Assembly (NCBI GenBank): GCA_039704465.1
Contig: JASFAU010000003.1
Location: 682,001 to 746,000 of the forward strand
DNA length: 64,000 bases
Direction of reading: 5' to 3'
Source: Plasmodiophora brassicae
Taxonomy: Eukaryota; Endomyxa; Phytomyxea; Plasmodiophorida; Plasmodiophoridae
Shown here: piece after piece, positions 22,711 through 34,258 of the stretch
Layout: each line of letters starts with the position of its first letter
How positions within the stretch are numbered: the stretch's first letter is position 1
Made by a program: the position numbers and the translations under genes
Notes under the pieces: generated by a model
What the model was told of the DNA's origin: nothing
Databases searched by the model: none
Seen by the model: only the letters and a program-made list of their open reading frames with translations

Positions 22711-25428
22711 ATGCGGGGGAGGCCCGCCAAAACGGCGCGAACAGTGTTGGGGTCTCCGGCACCGACCAGGTCGACGAGTTTTGGCGGCGGGCCTCGTCCG
22801 CTGCGCGCGCGCCTCGAACGTTATCGTTGCAGCCGACGGGCCAGGTCGGCAGCAATGGGTCGTAATCGGCGTCTGAGCAGCGGGTTCGGGCTGGTGGTGG
22901 GCGAGGTTCCCGGGGCGCCGCCCGCGCTGCTGGAGAGGAACGATGACGAGGCGGAGAGAGAGCTGCTCCGAGTGCAGCGCGAGCAGCGACGCCTGTCGCA
23001 CACGCCGACGTCGTCGCGTCGGCGGCAGTCGATTCTTCAGTGCCGTGCCGAACCGTCGCAGAACGTCACGGAAATGTACGAACGCTGTATCAAGATGTCG
23101 GCCGAGAACAAGATCAATCGGCAGAACACGTGGGACCTGACTCTTATCGACCACATCGACGACGTTCTTGGTGAGGCAGGGACGTCGACAAACTTTCAGA
23201 AAGCAAGGTAGCGCTGTTGTCGTTGCATCCGAAACCCCGTTTCGACATTGACGGTTAGCCTGTAGCTGTACACTGGATGCCTCGGTCAAGATCTACTCGT
23301 ACCGAGTGGATTCCGTACACTATGACATGTTCAAGGTGCTCGGTGGGTTGCACCGGTCGGATCAAGCGGCCGACACCGGCGAAGACAGCGAAGGAGGCGG
23401 TTAGCGATCCATCACTGGCCAGTGTAGCGACATGCTTACAACGATGCAGATACGGCCGACGAAGAAAGGCCCGCTGCGCGGCAGGCCCGTTCGCGCCGAG
23501 GGCCTCAGATGGGCTCAACACTCGAGAGCCGGCCTGCAACGCTGCTCACAAGTCTACCTGACCTTCTGTTCGAGGTCGACCCAATGTTCCAAAGAACCGC
23601 ATCGTCTTTCGATGAGGGCGGTGCTAGAGGGCTCCTTCTCAACCAGCTTGCTGTAGGCCAGGGCTGCAATATCGTGTTCGATTTTGCAACTCCAGACCCT
23701 GACGACGCAGCCATGGACGACGACGCGCCAGCTGCGTTTGACATGACGTCTCTGTCAGAATATTGGTCGTCGCAGATCTCCCAACGCGCACCGCTAGCTC
23801 TCTCTGCGTTGACGGAAACCCTGCAGAACATGTGTGGCGCTATCAGCGACCGCTCTGTTTTACCAAGCAGTGTTGTTCCGGTCTGCGTTTCAACGTTTCT
23901 GCTCGGGGCAAATTGCTCATCTGATGCGTTGGCAGGAAGAAGTCCAGGATGACCACGGTGTCATGTACGACGATGGCGATGACGACTACGACGCCGGTGG
24001 CCCTGAAGACGGGTTTGAAGGAGTTGTCCAAGATCACGACGCGGATAGACTGTTCGGTAGTCCAGGTGAGTGTGGCGCGTGTCCAACCGCCGACAACGCG
24101 TAACGCTTGTGCAGAAGTCGAATTAGCGTCTGCACAAGAGGCAGCCCTTTCTCGTGACCTGACGCAAGGTACGTGGTGGCAGTGTGCATTTGGTGCGATT
24201 CAAAGCCAACATACTGTCCAGAGGATGTAAACGGTGGCGGATTGCTGTCCTCCGATCTACCGTTGCTTCCAGCGTGGGCATCTCCGGCTCCTCAATCTCG
24301 ACAGTCGAGCGCCTTTGGCAGTATGTTCGGCATGACCCCGAAGCCGGACGATCGGTTGGCCAGACATTGGGCAGGCCCTGGTGCTGGCACGTCACATTGG
24401 AAGTTCAGAGGCGGGCATGCTCCGCCTCCTGACGATGTCAGCGATGATGCTGGCACGAAGTCTGTCCGGCGTGGAAAACCGGGGCCTACTGCTGACTTCA
24501 GGTTCGCTTGGTGTGCAACGGTCGGGTTTTAATGTATTCTAAGTGACTGCAGTGGCCCTCAAGTCGACCTCGACTGTTTGGCGGATCCAGCCCGATCAAC
24601 GAATACTCTTTCACAAGCGACCCTCGACAAAATGAAAGCCGCTAATTATCTTCTTCCAGTTGATTTACACCTGGATGCCCAGTCTCTTCGAAGGTATCGG
24701 TGGCGACGTGAATGCTTGTCTAGTGTAGTCTAGTCGCCTAACATGGAACGTCAACAGGTTGTTTGCGAGACCTGACGTGATAATGCGTATGTCTGGAAGT
24801 GGCGCTCGGCTTGCTGACCTTGACGATGGCCGAAACGTGGAATCCGTGGCCTACGATTACAACAACGACAACGACCAGTTGAACTTTTGTCCCGGTGGTC
24901 CTTCTGACGACGATTATGACGGTGATCATCCGTTTGGCTTTGCTCAGACAGAACTGGACCTGGTTGAGCAGCCTAGAATGGCTGAGAAGGTTGACATCGA
25001 CTTCGCCAAATCAGCCAAACGAGTTGACATCAAAGCCGTCAAGCATACCCTATGGGCGACGCTTGAGCGCAAGACCGAAGACGCTCCACCGCTGACAGTT
25101 GATCAGTGTCAGGTTGCAGAAAACCCGCAAGAAATCGTCGATCCAGACGTGCGGTCTGAGCAGGGTGATGATCACGGTGCCTGGCCATCATTCAGCGAAA
25201 GCGTCAAGTCAATGTCGGACCATCTGATCGCTCATGCATCTGCCCGGATGTCTAATTATACGTGTCAGATCGGTTCCGGATTCGTCACGAGAATCCATGT
25301 CTATCCAGCTGTTCTTCGTGTGCCTGTTGCATCTGGCCAACGAAAACGACCTTCTGCTGAAGCCCGGCAGCGACTTGGGCGATTTCAGCATTGCCCGACG
25401 AGCATCCGACAGCAGCACCGAAAAATGA
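22711..25428 (+). CDS. NCAPH: Condensin complex subunit 2 (CAP-H/Barren)
   Basis: Multi-exon kleisin of the condensin I complex. Markers in order: YERCIKMSAENKINRQNTWDL, LIDHIDDVL, TNFQKAS-CTLDASVKIYSYRVDSVH, YDMFKVLGGL, STLESRP, FEVDPMFQRTASSFDEGG, HWKFRG (family HWRFRPRR), VAYDYNNDNDQLNFCP, VDIDFAKSAKRVDIKAVKHTLW and the C-terminal winged helix FFVCLLHLANENDLLLKP ending at 25428. CAP-H bridges the SMC2 and SMC4 heads and recruits CAP-D2 and CAP-G. Start uncertain: ATGs at 22711 and 22855 are both in frame, and the second looks closer to family N-termini. The first clear intron lies after QKA (donor near 23210); several acidic exons between 23950 and 24800 were not fully resolved. Confidence 0.9.
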
Positions 25429-25685
25429 ACTTGTTGTATATCTTCGCATGTGCCCTAGATGCGCGTATCCCAGCAGGTGGCCAGAATGCAGGGCAGGCGG
25501 GAGGTTCGTTACCTAACAGGCAGTTTCCAGATGCCTGGCCAGTAGTACATACGTGGGTCGCGAGTGGCGTCCAGCTAACTCCGTGACTGCGCAGTTTTTC
25601 GTCCCATCGGCCGCCCACGGCCATCGCGCGCTATTGCAGAGAGACGACGGCCTTCACAATTCAAGTCGTATCTGTACCGGGGCGT

Positions 25686-27723
25686 ATGTCGTCGACCGGC
25701 TACTCCACATTAGGTTCGGGGATCGTATCCTGCGCAACGCGCGCTGCCGCACGCGTCGTTTGCTGACCGGGTGTGTCGCGCAGGGTCATCGAGAGGGAAA
25801 CAGGGCGCAGCGGCGCCCGCCAGGAAGGGCGGTCCGCGTCCCATTCAGGTCCCCAGCATGAGGCGATCGAACCCTGGCAGTGAACAAAACGTTGAAATCG
25901 TGCCGTCGGGGACGGCAGGCTGGGGATCGAAACCCGCCCCGCCGCCGCCGCCGGCCCCCGAGGTGAAGACGTGGACGGCGCCGCCGCGACCGTCTGATCC
26001 CGAAGGGTCGTCGAAGAAGGCTCCAGTCGAGAACGTGTTCGGGGTCGACGTTAACGTCAGTTCCTGGGATCGGGAGGTGTCCCCGCCGCCGCCACGTCGC
26101 GGATGGAATGATATTAAGGACGATGCGATGGATTACTCGAAACCGGTTGTGTTCAAGCAGGAGCCGCCGCCTGTGTTCGACAGCAACAGCAAGCAGGGAC
26201 AACAGCCCGAAAGCACTATGCGAAGGGCGGCTGAACCAGTTGGGTCATCGTCCCAGTGGCGTCCGGCAACGATTCGCAAGCCGTCTCAGCCGCATACGAT
26301 TTTGAAGAAGCAGCCGGAAGCAACGCCAGCAACGGTACCGCCACCGGCACCACCTGCCGATCCAGCAGCCCCAACGCAATCGTCGCCGGCACCACCTCCC
26401 GAACTGGGCCCAGCGCAGGAGCAGCTGATGAAGGATCTGGCCACCAAGGCGAAGGAGCGCAGGCTGCAGGAGGAGCAACGCGAAAAGGAAGCGCGGGAGG
26501 CGAGGCTCCGACAGAAACTGGCCGATCTTGAACGAAGGAAGGCCGCTGCGAAGGGAGATGCCCCCGATGCGGAGCCGGTCGCGTCCCCCACGTCTGAGAA
26601 ATCCAGCGCTGAGCCATCGGATACCACGCCTGCAAATCCGCCCTCGGATCCGGCGACGCCGTCTTCGGAAACGCATAAGCCGGTGAAGATCATGCAGAGG
26701 CCAAAGGAAGCTGAACCGTCTGCATCAGGGCCACCACCAGCCTCCTCGAAGTCGTCGCCGGAGTCGTCCGCGCCAGCTGCTGTGCGACCGGGCCCAGTCA
26801 AACAAGGCGGCCATCAGATGTCGTGGACCCCAGCGCCGAAGGACCGCGCTTCTGATGCCACGCCGACGACCGAATTCCCTGTTCCAACGCGACGCAAGCC
26901 TATTCCTCGTCAGGCGTACAGACACGCGGATGGTGCTGGCCCTAGGATTCCTCCTCCAATCCCCTCTGCAACGCTGTCCTGGCGCTCCAAGGATGCCGCC
27001 GCCGCCGAGTCGACGCCACAGACGCCGGCCTGGCGCTCCAGGGAGGCGTGCGTCTCTGAGCCAACGACGCCCGTGTCCCCTGCGTCTGTCAACGGCTGGG
27101 GAGCACAGGCATCGTCGCCCGTCATCGTCGACAATGCCCAGTTGCTGTCTCGGCATCTGAGTCGCAAGAACGCATCGGTGTCCGCCTACCGTTCTGGGGT
27201 TCGTCCGCACCAGGAGCAACAGCATCCGCATCGCTCTTCGTTGTCCGTCCCGCCGAAACCTGCTGCGAGCGCTCCTGGGCAACCGGCTCGGCGACCGACT
27301 GAACCGACGTCCGAACAGGCCAGCGCAGCGTCGACCGCCCCAGTGGCCTCTGCACCTCCTGCGCCCACTGCGGCCAAGCGTCGACCACAGGACGCGTTCA
27401 AGAAGAAGCGCGCTCAGCGCCGGTGGGCCAGCAAGGAGGGTGGCAACTCGGCTGCTCCTGCAGAGAAACCCGCTGCTGCCCCACCTGCAGACGTGCCACC
27501 TGCCAAGGGCGCTGCTGCCGAGAGATCCGAATCCCCAGCACCAACGGGTCCCGCACCCGCTCCGGCTGATGCCGCCAGGTCGTCGGAGAAGCCAGCGACG
27601 GGAACGGAATCGCGAAGAGGCAGAGGGGGCGGCAGACGACGTTTCGGAAACAAACGGTACGTCCCGAAGGGGTCCGTCGCGCCCGCGAACCCCGGCGAGA
27701 ACTCGTCTGCCGGCCCCGCGTAA
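25686..27723 (+). CDS. PRRC2/BAT2 N-terminal-like disordered protein
   Basis: Exon 1 (25686-25713) encodes MSSTGYSTL; a 70-nt intron (GTTCGG donor) leads to exon 2 (25784-27723), for 655 aa. The N-terminus matches the BAT2_N pattern: YSTL, a Gly/Lys/Arg stretch, VPSMRRSNPGSEQNVEIVP, then SGTAGWGSKP. In PRRC2A-C the same order is YSTLSLFDKYKGK..NLPSLKSEN..NDPNVxLVPKxGTGW. The rest is Pro/Ala/Ser-rich and disordered, with a charged helix rich in Glu and Arg (EERRLQEEQREKEAREARL-like) around the middle and an RGRGGGRRRFGNKR basic patch near the end, suggesting RNA binding. PRRC2 proteins promote leaky scanning in translation initiation and associate with stress granules. The family call rests on the N-terminus only. 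Confidence 0.65.
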
Positions 27724-27885
27724 TCACTGGCGCGAACTCGTCGAGATTGCACCTAGCGCCGTGGGCCCAGGGGTCACCACACGAAATGCGACCGTTCCTC
27801 CATCCTGTGCGACGTCCCAAGTCCATAATACATGTCCAGATTGTACTTTATCGTCTGGCGGGTGCCACCATCGTCTACGACGCCA

Positions 27886-29285
27886 TCACAGCGTGGTCCG
27901 GGACGGGCCCGCCGTCAACGAACGACCCGCCAGCGTCAGTCCTCTGCAGACGCGGCTGGCAGCGGCGGGCGCGCCTGACGCTCGCCGGCCAAACCGGGCA
28001 TTCGTCATCGACACGTGCCCGCCAATCATCACGATCGAATGCTGACGGTCGCCCACCGTCCGAGGTGTTAGCCAGACGCCCCGCATGCCCTCGGCGGATG
28101 CCGGCGGTGTTCGCTCCACCGACGGCGCCGACGTCTGCGCCCGTCGGCGCGGTGCCAGGCCCGGAAACGCAACGCACCCGTCGATGCCGCAGACGACCCG
28201 CGGGTCCCGATCAGCTTCCGCCACGATGCACCCGTGATGCGCGACGTGCCCACATGGCAGGGACCGCAGTCTGGTATCGCCCGGGCATTCACCCACGCAG
28301 TACACACAGTTGCCGTCGCCCGCACCTGCGCCACGCACCGTCACTGCTACGTGCCCCGAGCACCGAACGCGGAGACGTACCCTGGGGGAGCATGGCGGCA
28401 AGCGCTGCTGCTGGCGGCCGGTCGTCGCAGGCAGCCGTAAAGGCACGATCCATAGGCGATCGCTTCACGACGAAGGCGGTGCGGTGCGGGTGCGACTTGA
28501 TCTGCGTGCGGGAACACGCCTCGCACAAGTCGAACACAGGGCACAGGGCGCAGGTCCACCTGACGCCACACATGCGTCTCGTGCCACAGGCGGCACATTG
28601 TACGCGCGCGTGACAAGTGGCCTGTTTCGGGAGGCGGGCGGGCACCGGCTGCGGGAAGTTGTCGGTGCGGCACAGCGGGCAGGTGACCGGCTCCTTCATC
28701 GACTGTTTGTGCTGAGCGTAGACCTGGATGCAACGAAGATGGAAGCTGTTGCCGCAGCTGGACCGACAGTAGGACAGGTCCTGCCCAGGGTGCATCTGGT
28801 CCATGCAGATCGGACACGAATCGTCATCGTCGAGCGGCCGTTGCAGAACACGTGTGCCGTGAGGCCCAGCGGGGCGGGGAGGTGCGGTTCGGACTGACAT
28901 GCGAAGGTGCTTGCCCGCCAGGATCTGCGACACCTCGCTGTCCAGCAGCGACCTCTGCCAGGCGAGCGGGTTATCTGCTGGGACGCGAAGAACCTTGATC
29001 ATGACGAACAGGAGGTGGATGCAGAGCTCGGCGACGTCACGGCACGAGCACTGCTGCTGCGCCCCAATGAGGACACGGTACTTGCGCCTATCATCGGACA
29101 TGACGACGAACGAGGTCGGCCCGCGCTCCTACAAATGACGATTGAGCCCGTCCGGAGACATATACGTGCGCGCAACCGGCTCCCCTGACCTGGACCAAGA
29201 ACAGGCGGGAGGCGACCGCCTCATCCATTCGCTGGCGGACCAGTTCCGTCGGCCGGTCCCGCCACGGATAGACGCGCTGCTCCAT
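27886..29285 (-). CDS. ZSWIM2: SWIM/RING/ZZ/RING E3 ubiquitin ligase (ZSWIM2-like)
   Basis: Three exons (29285-29190, 29128-28381, 28325-27886) give 427 aa. Order: N-terminal helix MDEAVASRLFLVQ joined to ERGPTSFVVM; SWIM finger QQQCSCRDVAELCIHLLFVM (CxC...CxH); RING CPICMDQMHPGQ with CRSSCGNSFHLRCI and CPLCRTD; ZZ finger VQCAACGTRRMCGVRWTCALC with DLCEAC; second RING CVYCVGECPGD with PCGHVAHHGCI and CGIDGC. This is the layout of ZSWIM2 (MEX), a testis E3 ligase in vertebrates, where the protein is longer. The tail after the second RING is of low complexity. Divergent from the aldonolactone enzyme gene. Confidence 0.9.
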
Positions 29286-29684
29286 CGTCGCCGGGGAACC
29301 CGTCCGTTGGCGCTGGGTCGATGCGTACGTACCGCTTCCGAACCCTGCAGGTCATAGAGGACCAGATCGATCCCCCCTTGCTTCGCATCTCTCGCCACTT
29401 TGAGACGCCGCTCCGGGTTGCGTGCAGCCCACGGCCGGAGCTGCACCTGCGTCAGCGTCGCGCAGTAGCGGTTACGCAGCTGCCAGGAGCTGCAGATGAC
29501 ATGGGTGGCGTCGAACCGACGCCTCCGAATGAGTCGCGCAGTTTGGGGTTCAATGCGAGGCGCCGCCGTACAGTCACCCAGGTCAGGTTTGCACAGTGGC
29601 GGTTGACGGATCAGATCCGTGGGCGCGCGACGTGCGCGCGACGTGCGCGTGCCCACGTGACTCCCGATTTCGATTCGTGACCTG
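29286..29684. promoter_or_regulatory. Divergent promoter region ZSWIM2 / aldonolactone enzyme
   Basis: About 400 bp between start codons. Near 29620-29661 there is a GC-rich tandem of GCGCGACGT units followed by CCCACGTGAC, a canonical CACGTG E-box/G-box core ending ~25 bp before the ATG at 29685. The regulatory meaning is inferred. Confidence 0.35.
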
Positions 29685-31185
29685 ATGAACGTCGTTGAGA
29701 AGGCCGCTGAGGCAGCACGGCACCTGTTCCCGCCGATTACGTCGGCGGAACGGGCGGCGACGTCGTCGGATCTCATGAACTGGAGCGGGATCACGCGCCT
29801 GGCACGACGCGATCAGATCGTGCGCCCGACGACCATGGAGGAAATCATTGGCGTTGTTCGCGATCAGCGGTACCGTCGCGTGAAAGCAGTCGGTTCCGGT
29901 CTGACCTTCGAAGCGGTCGCTGCCGTCGACCCGGAGGACGCGGGCGTCATGATCGACATGGGCAACTTCGTCGGCTTGGAGGAGATAGGTGAAGGTCGAG
30001 CCCGGTTCGGCGCTGGCACCCCCGTTGATGTCGTCATCAGCGAGCTGTTCAAACGAGGGCTGATGATGCCGTGCTCGCCGGGCGTGATCGGGATCCAGAC
30101 CCTGGCTGGCGCCATATCGACTGGAAGCCATGGCCAGGGCATGAAGCAATCGGCGTTGAGCGACATGGTGACCGGCGTTCGTATTGTACACCCGGACGGC
30201 GATGTCGTGGACATCGACGAGGACGACGAGAACCTGGGCGCGTACATCTGCTCGCTGGGCGTCCTTGGCGTGATCCGCTCGATCACGATCAGGACTGTGC
30301 CTATCCGGTACTTCCTATGTCGCAAGCACAACGTGACATACAAGGAGTTCGCGTCCAGTTTCCTGCAATGGAACCAGGAATCCGAGTTCTGCAAGGCCTG
30401 GTGGTACCCTGACACCGACCTGGTCCACCTGTGGAGGATCGACGAGTCGTCTCCTGATTCAGGCGGGTTGCCCGCCGCGCCTGCTGCTGTTGACAAGACG
30501 CTGAACGGGACGATTGACGTTGTCAGCGAGAAGATGTCGGCGCACACGAAGGATGCCGTTCGGCACGGGTGCCAGTTCGCCACGATCGAGCGGTTCAGGA
30601 ACACGTCAGACCAGGCCGGGTACCTGCACGAGATCGTCTGCAAGGGGATCCCCGTGCCGCAGATCAACTGTGAGATTGCTGTCCCGCTCGACCGGTTTGC
30701 CGATGCCCTGTGTGCGCTCCGCTCCTGGCTGGACACGCACGGCGGCATCCAGCGGTTGCATTACCCTTTCATCTTCAGGTGTACGGGCCAGTCCAAGGCG
30801 TGGATATCGCCTGCCAATGCTGGTCCTGTTTGTTACATTGGGTTCCTGGTCTACCTTGCCGGGGACGGCACCTGGGTGGAGGGTGGTATGGAGATGATGA
30901 GGGAGTTACAGGTGGCACTTGCTCCATGCGGAGGAATTCCTCACTTCGGGTACGTTTCTGTGCAGTGACTCCTCTCTTGCAGTCTCACTCATTTGCGCAT
31001 CTGTGTTTAGCAAGCACTTCTGTCCCGATCTCTGGCGCCCTGCCGACCTTTTCCCTAGATGGGCCGATTTCCAGGCGCTGCGGCGTCGCCTGGACCCACG
31101 GTCCAGGTTCCTGAACCGATTCCTCGAGGACATCTTCAACAGTGAAGACGCGACTCCCGACCACGGCGAAGTGTCGAATGGTTAG
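29685..31185 (+). CDS. Aldonolactone oxidase/dehydrogenase (ALO/GULO/GLDH family)
   Basis: Two exons (29685-30949, 31011-31185) give 479 aa. The N-terminal half is a PCMH-type FAD-binding domain (TSSDLMNWSGITR, VVRDQRYRRVKAVGSGLTF, GIQTLAGAISTGSHGQGM); the C-terminal half is an ALO domain ending CGGIPHFGKHFCPDLW with FQALRRRLDPRSRFLNRFLEDIF. The family catalyses the last step of ascorbate, erythroascorbate or related lactone synthesis. In oxidases such as ALO1 and GULO, a His in GSGHS binds FAD covalently; here the residue is Leu (GSGLTF), as in plant galactonolactone dehydrogenase, which suggests non-covalent FAD. No signal peptide or targeting sequence is obvious. The substrate cannot be fixed from sequence. 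Confidence 0.88.
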
Positions 31186-31258
31186 TTGAATGGACGTTGT
31201 ATCCATACTTCACTACTGCCATCCTACTACCCAGACGTCCATTTTTACAATACAATCA

Positions 31259-32369
31259 TTATATTATCGGCTCGGGTGGCTCAACGAAGACAAGGAACTT
31301 GTCTGCGTACGACCCATGCGATTTGAAGTCGACCCAGATGCTGTGCGCCGTGATACCAACGAGGACGCCCACAGCAAAGACACGAATCGAGGGGTGGACC
31401 GAGGACATCGGGACCACCGACGCTGGAATGAGCCCGAGGACGCGATCTGCCAGAGGGGCCAGGTTTCTCTGACACACTGCTGTCAGGAACGGCACCTGCG
31501 ACGCCCCGTTGATAAACAGCCGGACGGCGCTCTGAACCGGGACGCAGGCGGCGAGCTTCAGCAACTGCTGCGGAACGTATTCGTGAAACCGGGGAATCGG
31601 GTCCGACAGGTGCTCAATTCGATGCGACGTCCGAACGCTGAACTTGTACGCCTCGTCGAACGTGGCATCGCAAACAAACCTGCGCCGCGTTCAATACGTC
31701 TAGCACAACAAGGACATCCAACATCGCCGAACCTCGGTGCACCATACGCGTAGACAATGACCTCGCGGTCAACCAGCTCGGTCAGCTCGAGCGCAGCAAT
31801 CTGTGCTACGGCACCGCCGAGCGAATGGCCAGTGACAACCAGGACGCTATCGCGGTCGGCGGCAAACGCCTTGTCGACAACGGCGCGCGTCAGGCCAGCC
31901 GCCTGCAGATGCCTCCAGTGCCTCAGGTACCCAGCATGAACATGCGCCGTGCTGCCAGGGCAATGCGGGCGTTTCATGGCCATAAGGTTCGTCGCCCAAT
32001 TCGACGACGAGTTCACGACTGTCCCTCGGAAACCAACGACGACTACACAATGGCCCGATCAATTCGCCTGATCGAACGGCGAAAGTCGGCGGAAACCTTA
32101 CCTACTCGCCGGCAAACGTTGTCGCCGATATCGATGGCCCCACGAGACACACCGACAACGGCCAGGGAGGCGCCCGAGCCCTCAACGACCTGGATCTCGG
32201 TCAGATCGCACGGATGGTCCTCGAGCAGAACCGCCGGGTTCTCCTCCCGGTTGCCGCCGATCCGCAGTGTCGAACCGGCGGGCACCGCCTTGTCCAACGA
32301 GTAGGTCGCAAACGCCCAGCGGGCAGCCGCATCGGCGAGCTCGTCACTGAGCGCCCGTCCGGCAGCCAT
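31259..32369 (-). CDS. Class 3 lipase (alpha/beta hydrolase)
   Basis: Three exons. The fold-3 lipase order is clear: IDIGDN-VCRRVVVVGFRGTVV, NWATNLMAMK, VHAGYLRHW, nucleophile elbow VTGHSLGGAVAQIAAL, VIVYAYGAPRF, then RIEHLSDPIPRF. After the catalytic core there are about 70 residues with a hydrophobic pair (ASQVPFLTAV; GLIPASVVPMS) and IRVFAVGVLVGI, perhaps a membrane anchor. The second intron uses a GTTCGG donor (31732). Candidate triad: the Ser of GHSLGG, an Asp in SDPIP and a downstream His. The start at 32369 gives a short N-terminus; an open frame upstream (to ~32560, Cys-rich) could be an extra exon with a 48-nt intron. Convergent with the aldonolactone gene. Confidence 0.85.
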
Positions 32370-32634
32370 TAAGGCACTGGGCCCGCCAAGTCACCGACCG
32401 ATCGCGCAAAAATAGCGACCTCCGCACGGGTCGGGTACGCCTGCTGCTGCCGGCCACTGCCCACTGGCAGGTTGCAGCCTTCGCAGTCGCACCGTCCGCC
32501 GCAGTGCGTCGGTGAACGGGTCCCTGCCGAAAGTGCGTAACGTGCACACTGCACAGCCTCACCCATCAAAGTAAAAACGCGAGACCCTCCTCGCAAGTCA
32601 GAGCCGCTGCCCGCACTGCAGCGAACGTTTATTA

Positions 32635-33915
32635 TTAAGCAGGAAGGAGCGGTCTGAGGATGATGGCGGCCTGCATGCCAGCAATGATGCCCGCCATGAG
32701 GAAGAATGACATGATGGCGCCGGCGGCTTCGTTCTCATGGGGTTCGACGTACAGCGTCGTGTTCATCATGCCGATGGACGCGTAGTACCCGTTCGTGAAC
32801 GCCAGCAAAGCGATGAGGACAACGATCCAGGCGTCGTTGTTGAACGCGACGCCTGCCTTGCACGCAATGAACGCGGGGTACAGCGCGAACCGGACGACAG
32901 CATGACCCGCCAGGTGGCGGGGCGAAACAGCGACAAACCAACCGGGCAGAGTGCGGCCGATCGCGTCCATTGCATTGAACGCAGTGATCAGCAGTAACGT
33001 GAACCAGGACTGGTCAATGCCGGTCGACGATCGCAGTTCGCTGGTCAGTCCAGGGAAAGCAAGAAATGTGACCATAAATACGGTGGCGACCACAAGGCCG
33101 TTCACCCATAGCTTGCGCAGCACGACAAGGTATCTGACTTCGCGGTCGCCGACTGGCACCAGCGTCGATTGCTCAAGAGGGTCGAGCGACGACTCCTTGA
33201 CGAAATCGAAGCCGCTGACAGGAATGTCGCTTGATGCCCGAGACTGGGACGGAGACGACGGCGCGGATTCCGACAGGTGGTGTCTCGTGAAAGGTTGGCG
33301 AATCGCAACAGCGTACGCGATGACAGACACAAGGGAGATAGCCGCGGATATGAATATGAAGACCATGGTCCCGGATGCGATACCAGAGGGTGTGGGCGGA
33401 TACATGAACTTCGTCAGAATGCGCAGCAGGCAGACGCCAATGCCAGCAACGCCCTGGCCACTCATGACTGCTTGCGTGTACAGTGGTGGAAGTTTGCTGG
33501 CGAAAGCGAACACGCTCGACTGTATGATGGAGAGGCAGACGCCAAGGACGAAGACGAGCGCGCACAGAACCTGAAATGACCATTCGGATTCTACGTAGGC
33601 AATTAGGGGGACGCCGGCGACAAGAAAGGCCATGACGGAAAAGCAGGACACAATGCGGAAGGAAAACGAGACGCGCGGGCCGAACCGGACCATGATGGCC
33701 AGGAAGATCAGGCTCGGGTAGGACAGGATTGCCGGCAGAACGTACTGCGCGTGCTTGCCCGGATACGCCTGCGCAAAGTATTCCGGCACGCTGATGATCG
33801 TGTTGTACGGCCAGAGCAGGCCGGCGCCCAGCACCGCCATGATGGCGTACACGAGATGGTACCGGTCGCGGGGGCCGACGCCGGCGCTCGGCACTAACCT
33901 CGCCGTGGCGTCCAT
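32635..33915 (-). CDS. Equilibrative nucleoside transporter (SLC29/ENT family)
   Basis: Single exon, 426 aa from the ATG at 33915. About eleven hydrophobic segments with ENT landmarks: GAGLLWPYNTIISVPEYF in the first helix (family G-x-G-x-L-x-PWN), QSSVFAFASKLPPLYTQAVMSGQGVAGI in helices 4-5, a charged cytosolic loop at ~225-275, then AFNAMDAIGRTLPGW and FTNGYYASIGMMNTTLYV with NEAAGAIMSFFLMAGI at the end, which matches the family's TNGYxxS and F-x-L-x-x-G motifs. ENTs move nucleosides or nucleobases across plasma or vacuolar membranes. Divergent from SLC35B copy 1 across ~340 bp in which I see no other feature. Confidence 0.93.
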   Translation of the reverse strand: MDATARLVPSAGVGPRDRYHLVYAIMAVLGAGLLWPYNTIISVPEYFAQAYPGKHAQYVLPAILSYPSLIFLAIMVRFGPRVSFSFRIVSCFSVMAFLVAGVPLIAYVESEWSFQVLCALVFVLGVCLSIIQSSVFAFASKLPPLYTQAVMSGQGVAGIGVCLLRILTKFMYPPTPSGIASGTMVFIFISAAISLVSVIAYAVAIRQPFTRHHLSESAPSSPSQSRASSDIPVSGFDFVKESSLDPLEQSTLVPVGDREVRYLVVLRKLWVNGLVVATVFMVTFLAFPGLTSELRSSTGIDQSWFTLLLITAFNAMDAIGRTLPGWFVAVSPRHLAGHAVVRFALYPAFIACKAGVAFNNDAWIVVLIALLAFTNGYYASIGMMNTTLYVEPHENEAAGAIMSFFLMAGIIAGMQAAIILRPLLPA

Positions 33916-34258
33916 GGCGCGCCCACGGAGCGAGAGAGACACGCCACACGGGCTACTTGCCGCACGGTCCGCGCACGGTCCGCCCGACTGCTTTGTACTC
34001 CGCACCTCCGACTGGAACAATCTCGACTTTGTGCGACCCTTGACGCCGTTGGTCGATCCGGCGATAACCGATCGGGCAGGCAGGAGCCGGCGTTAATTAT
34101 AGGTTTGGGTTTGGCACTGTCGTTCAGCCACTCCGGGTCGAATCTGTTGGCACGACGACGCGCGCGTCCAGACTGGCACGCGGCGTTCAGCAACGGTAGA
34201 AAACAGCACCGGGCGTACCCGGCACAGGCGCTGGGGTGGGCTCTGCTGTGGGGACGCG

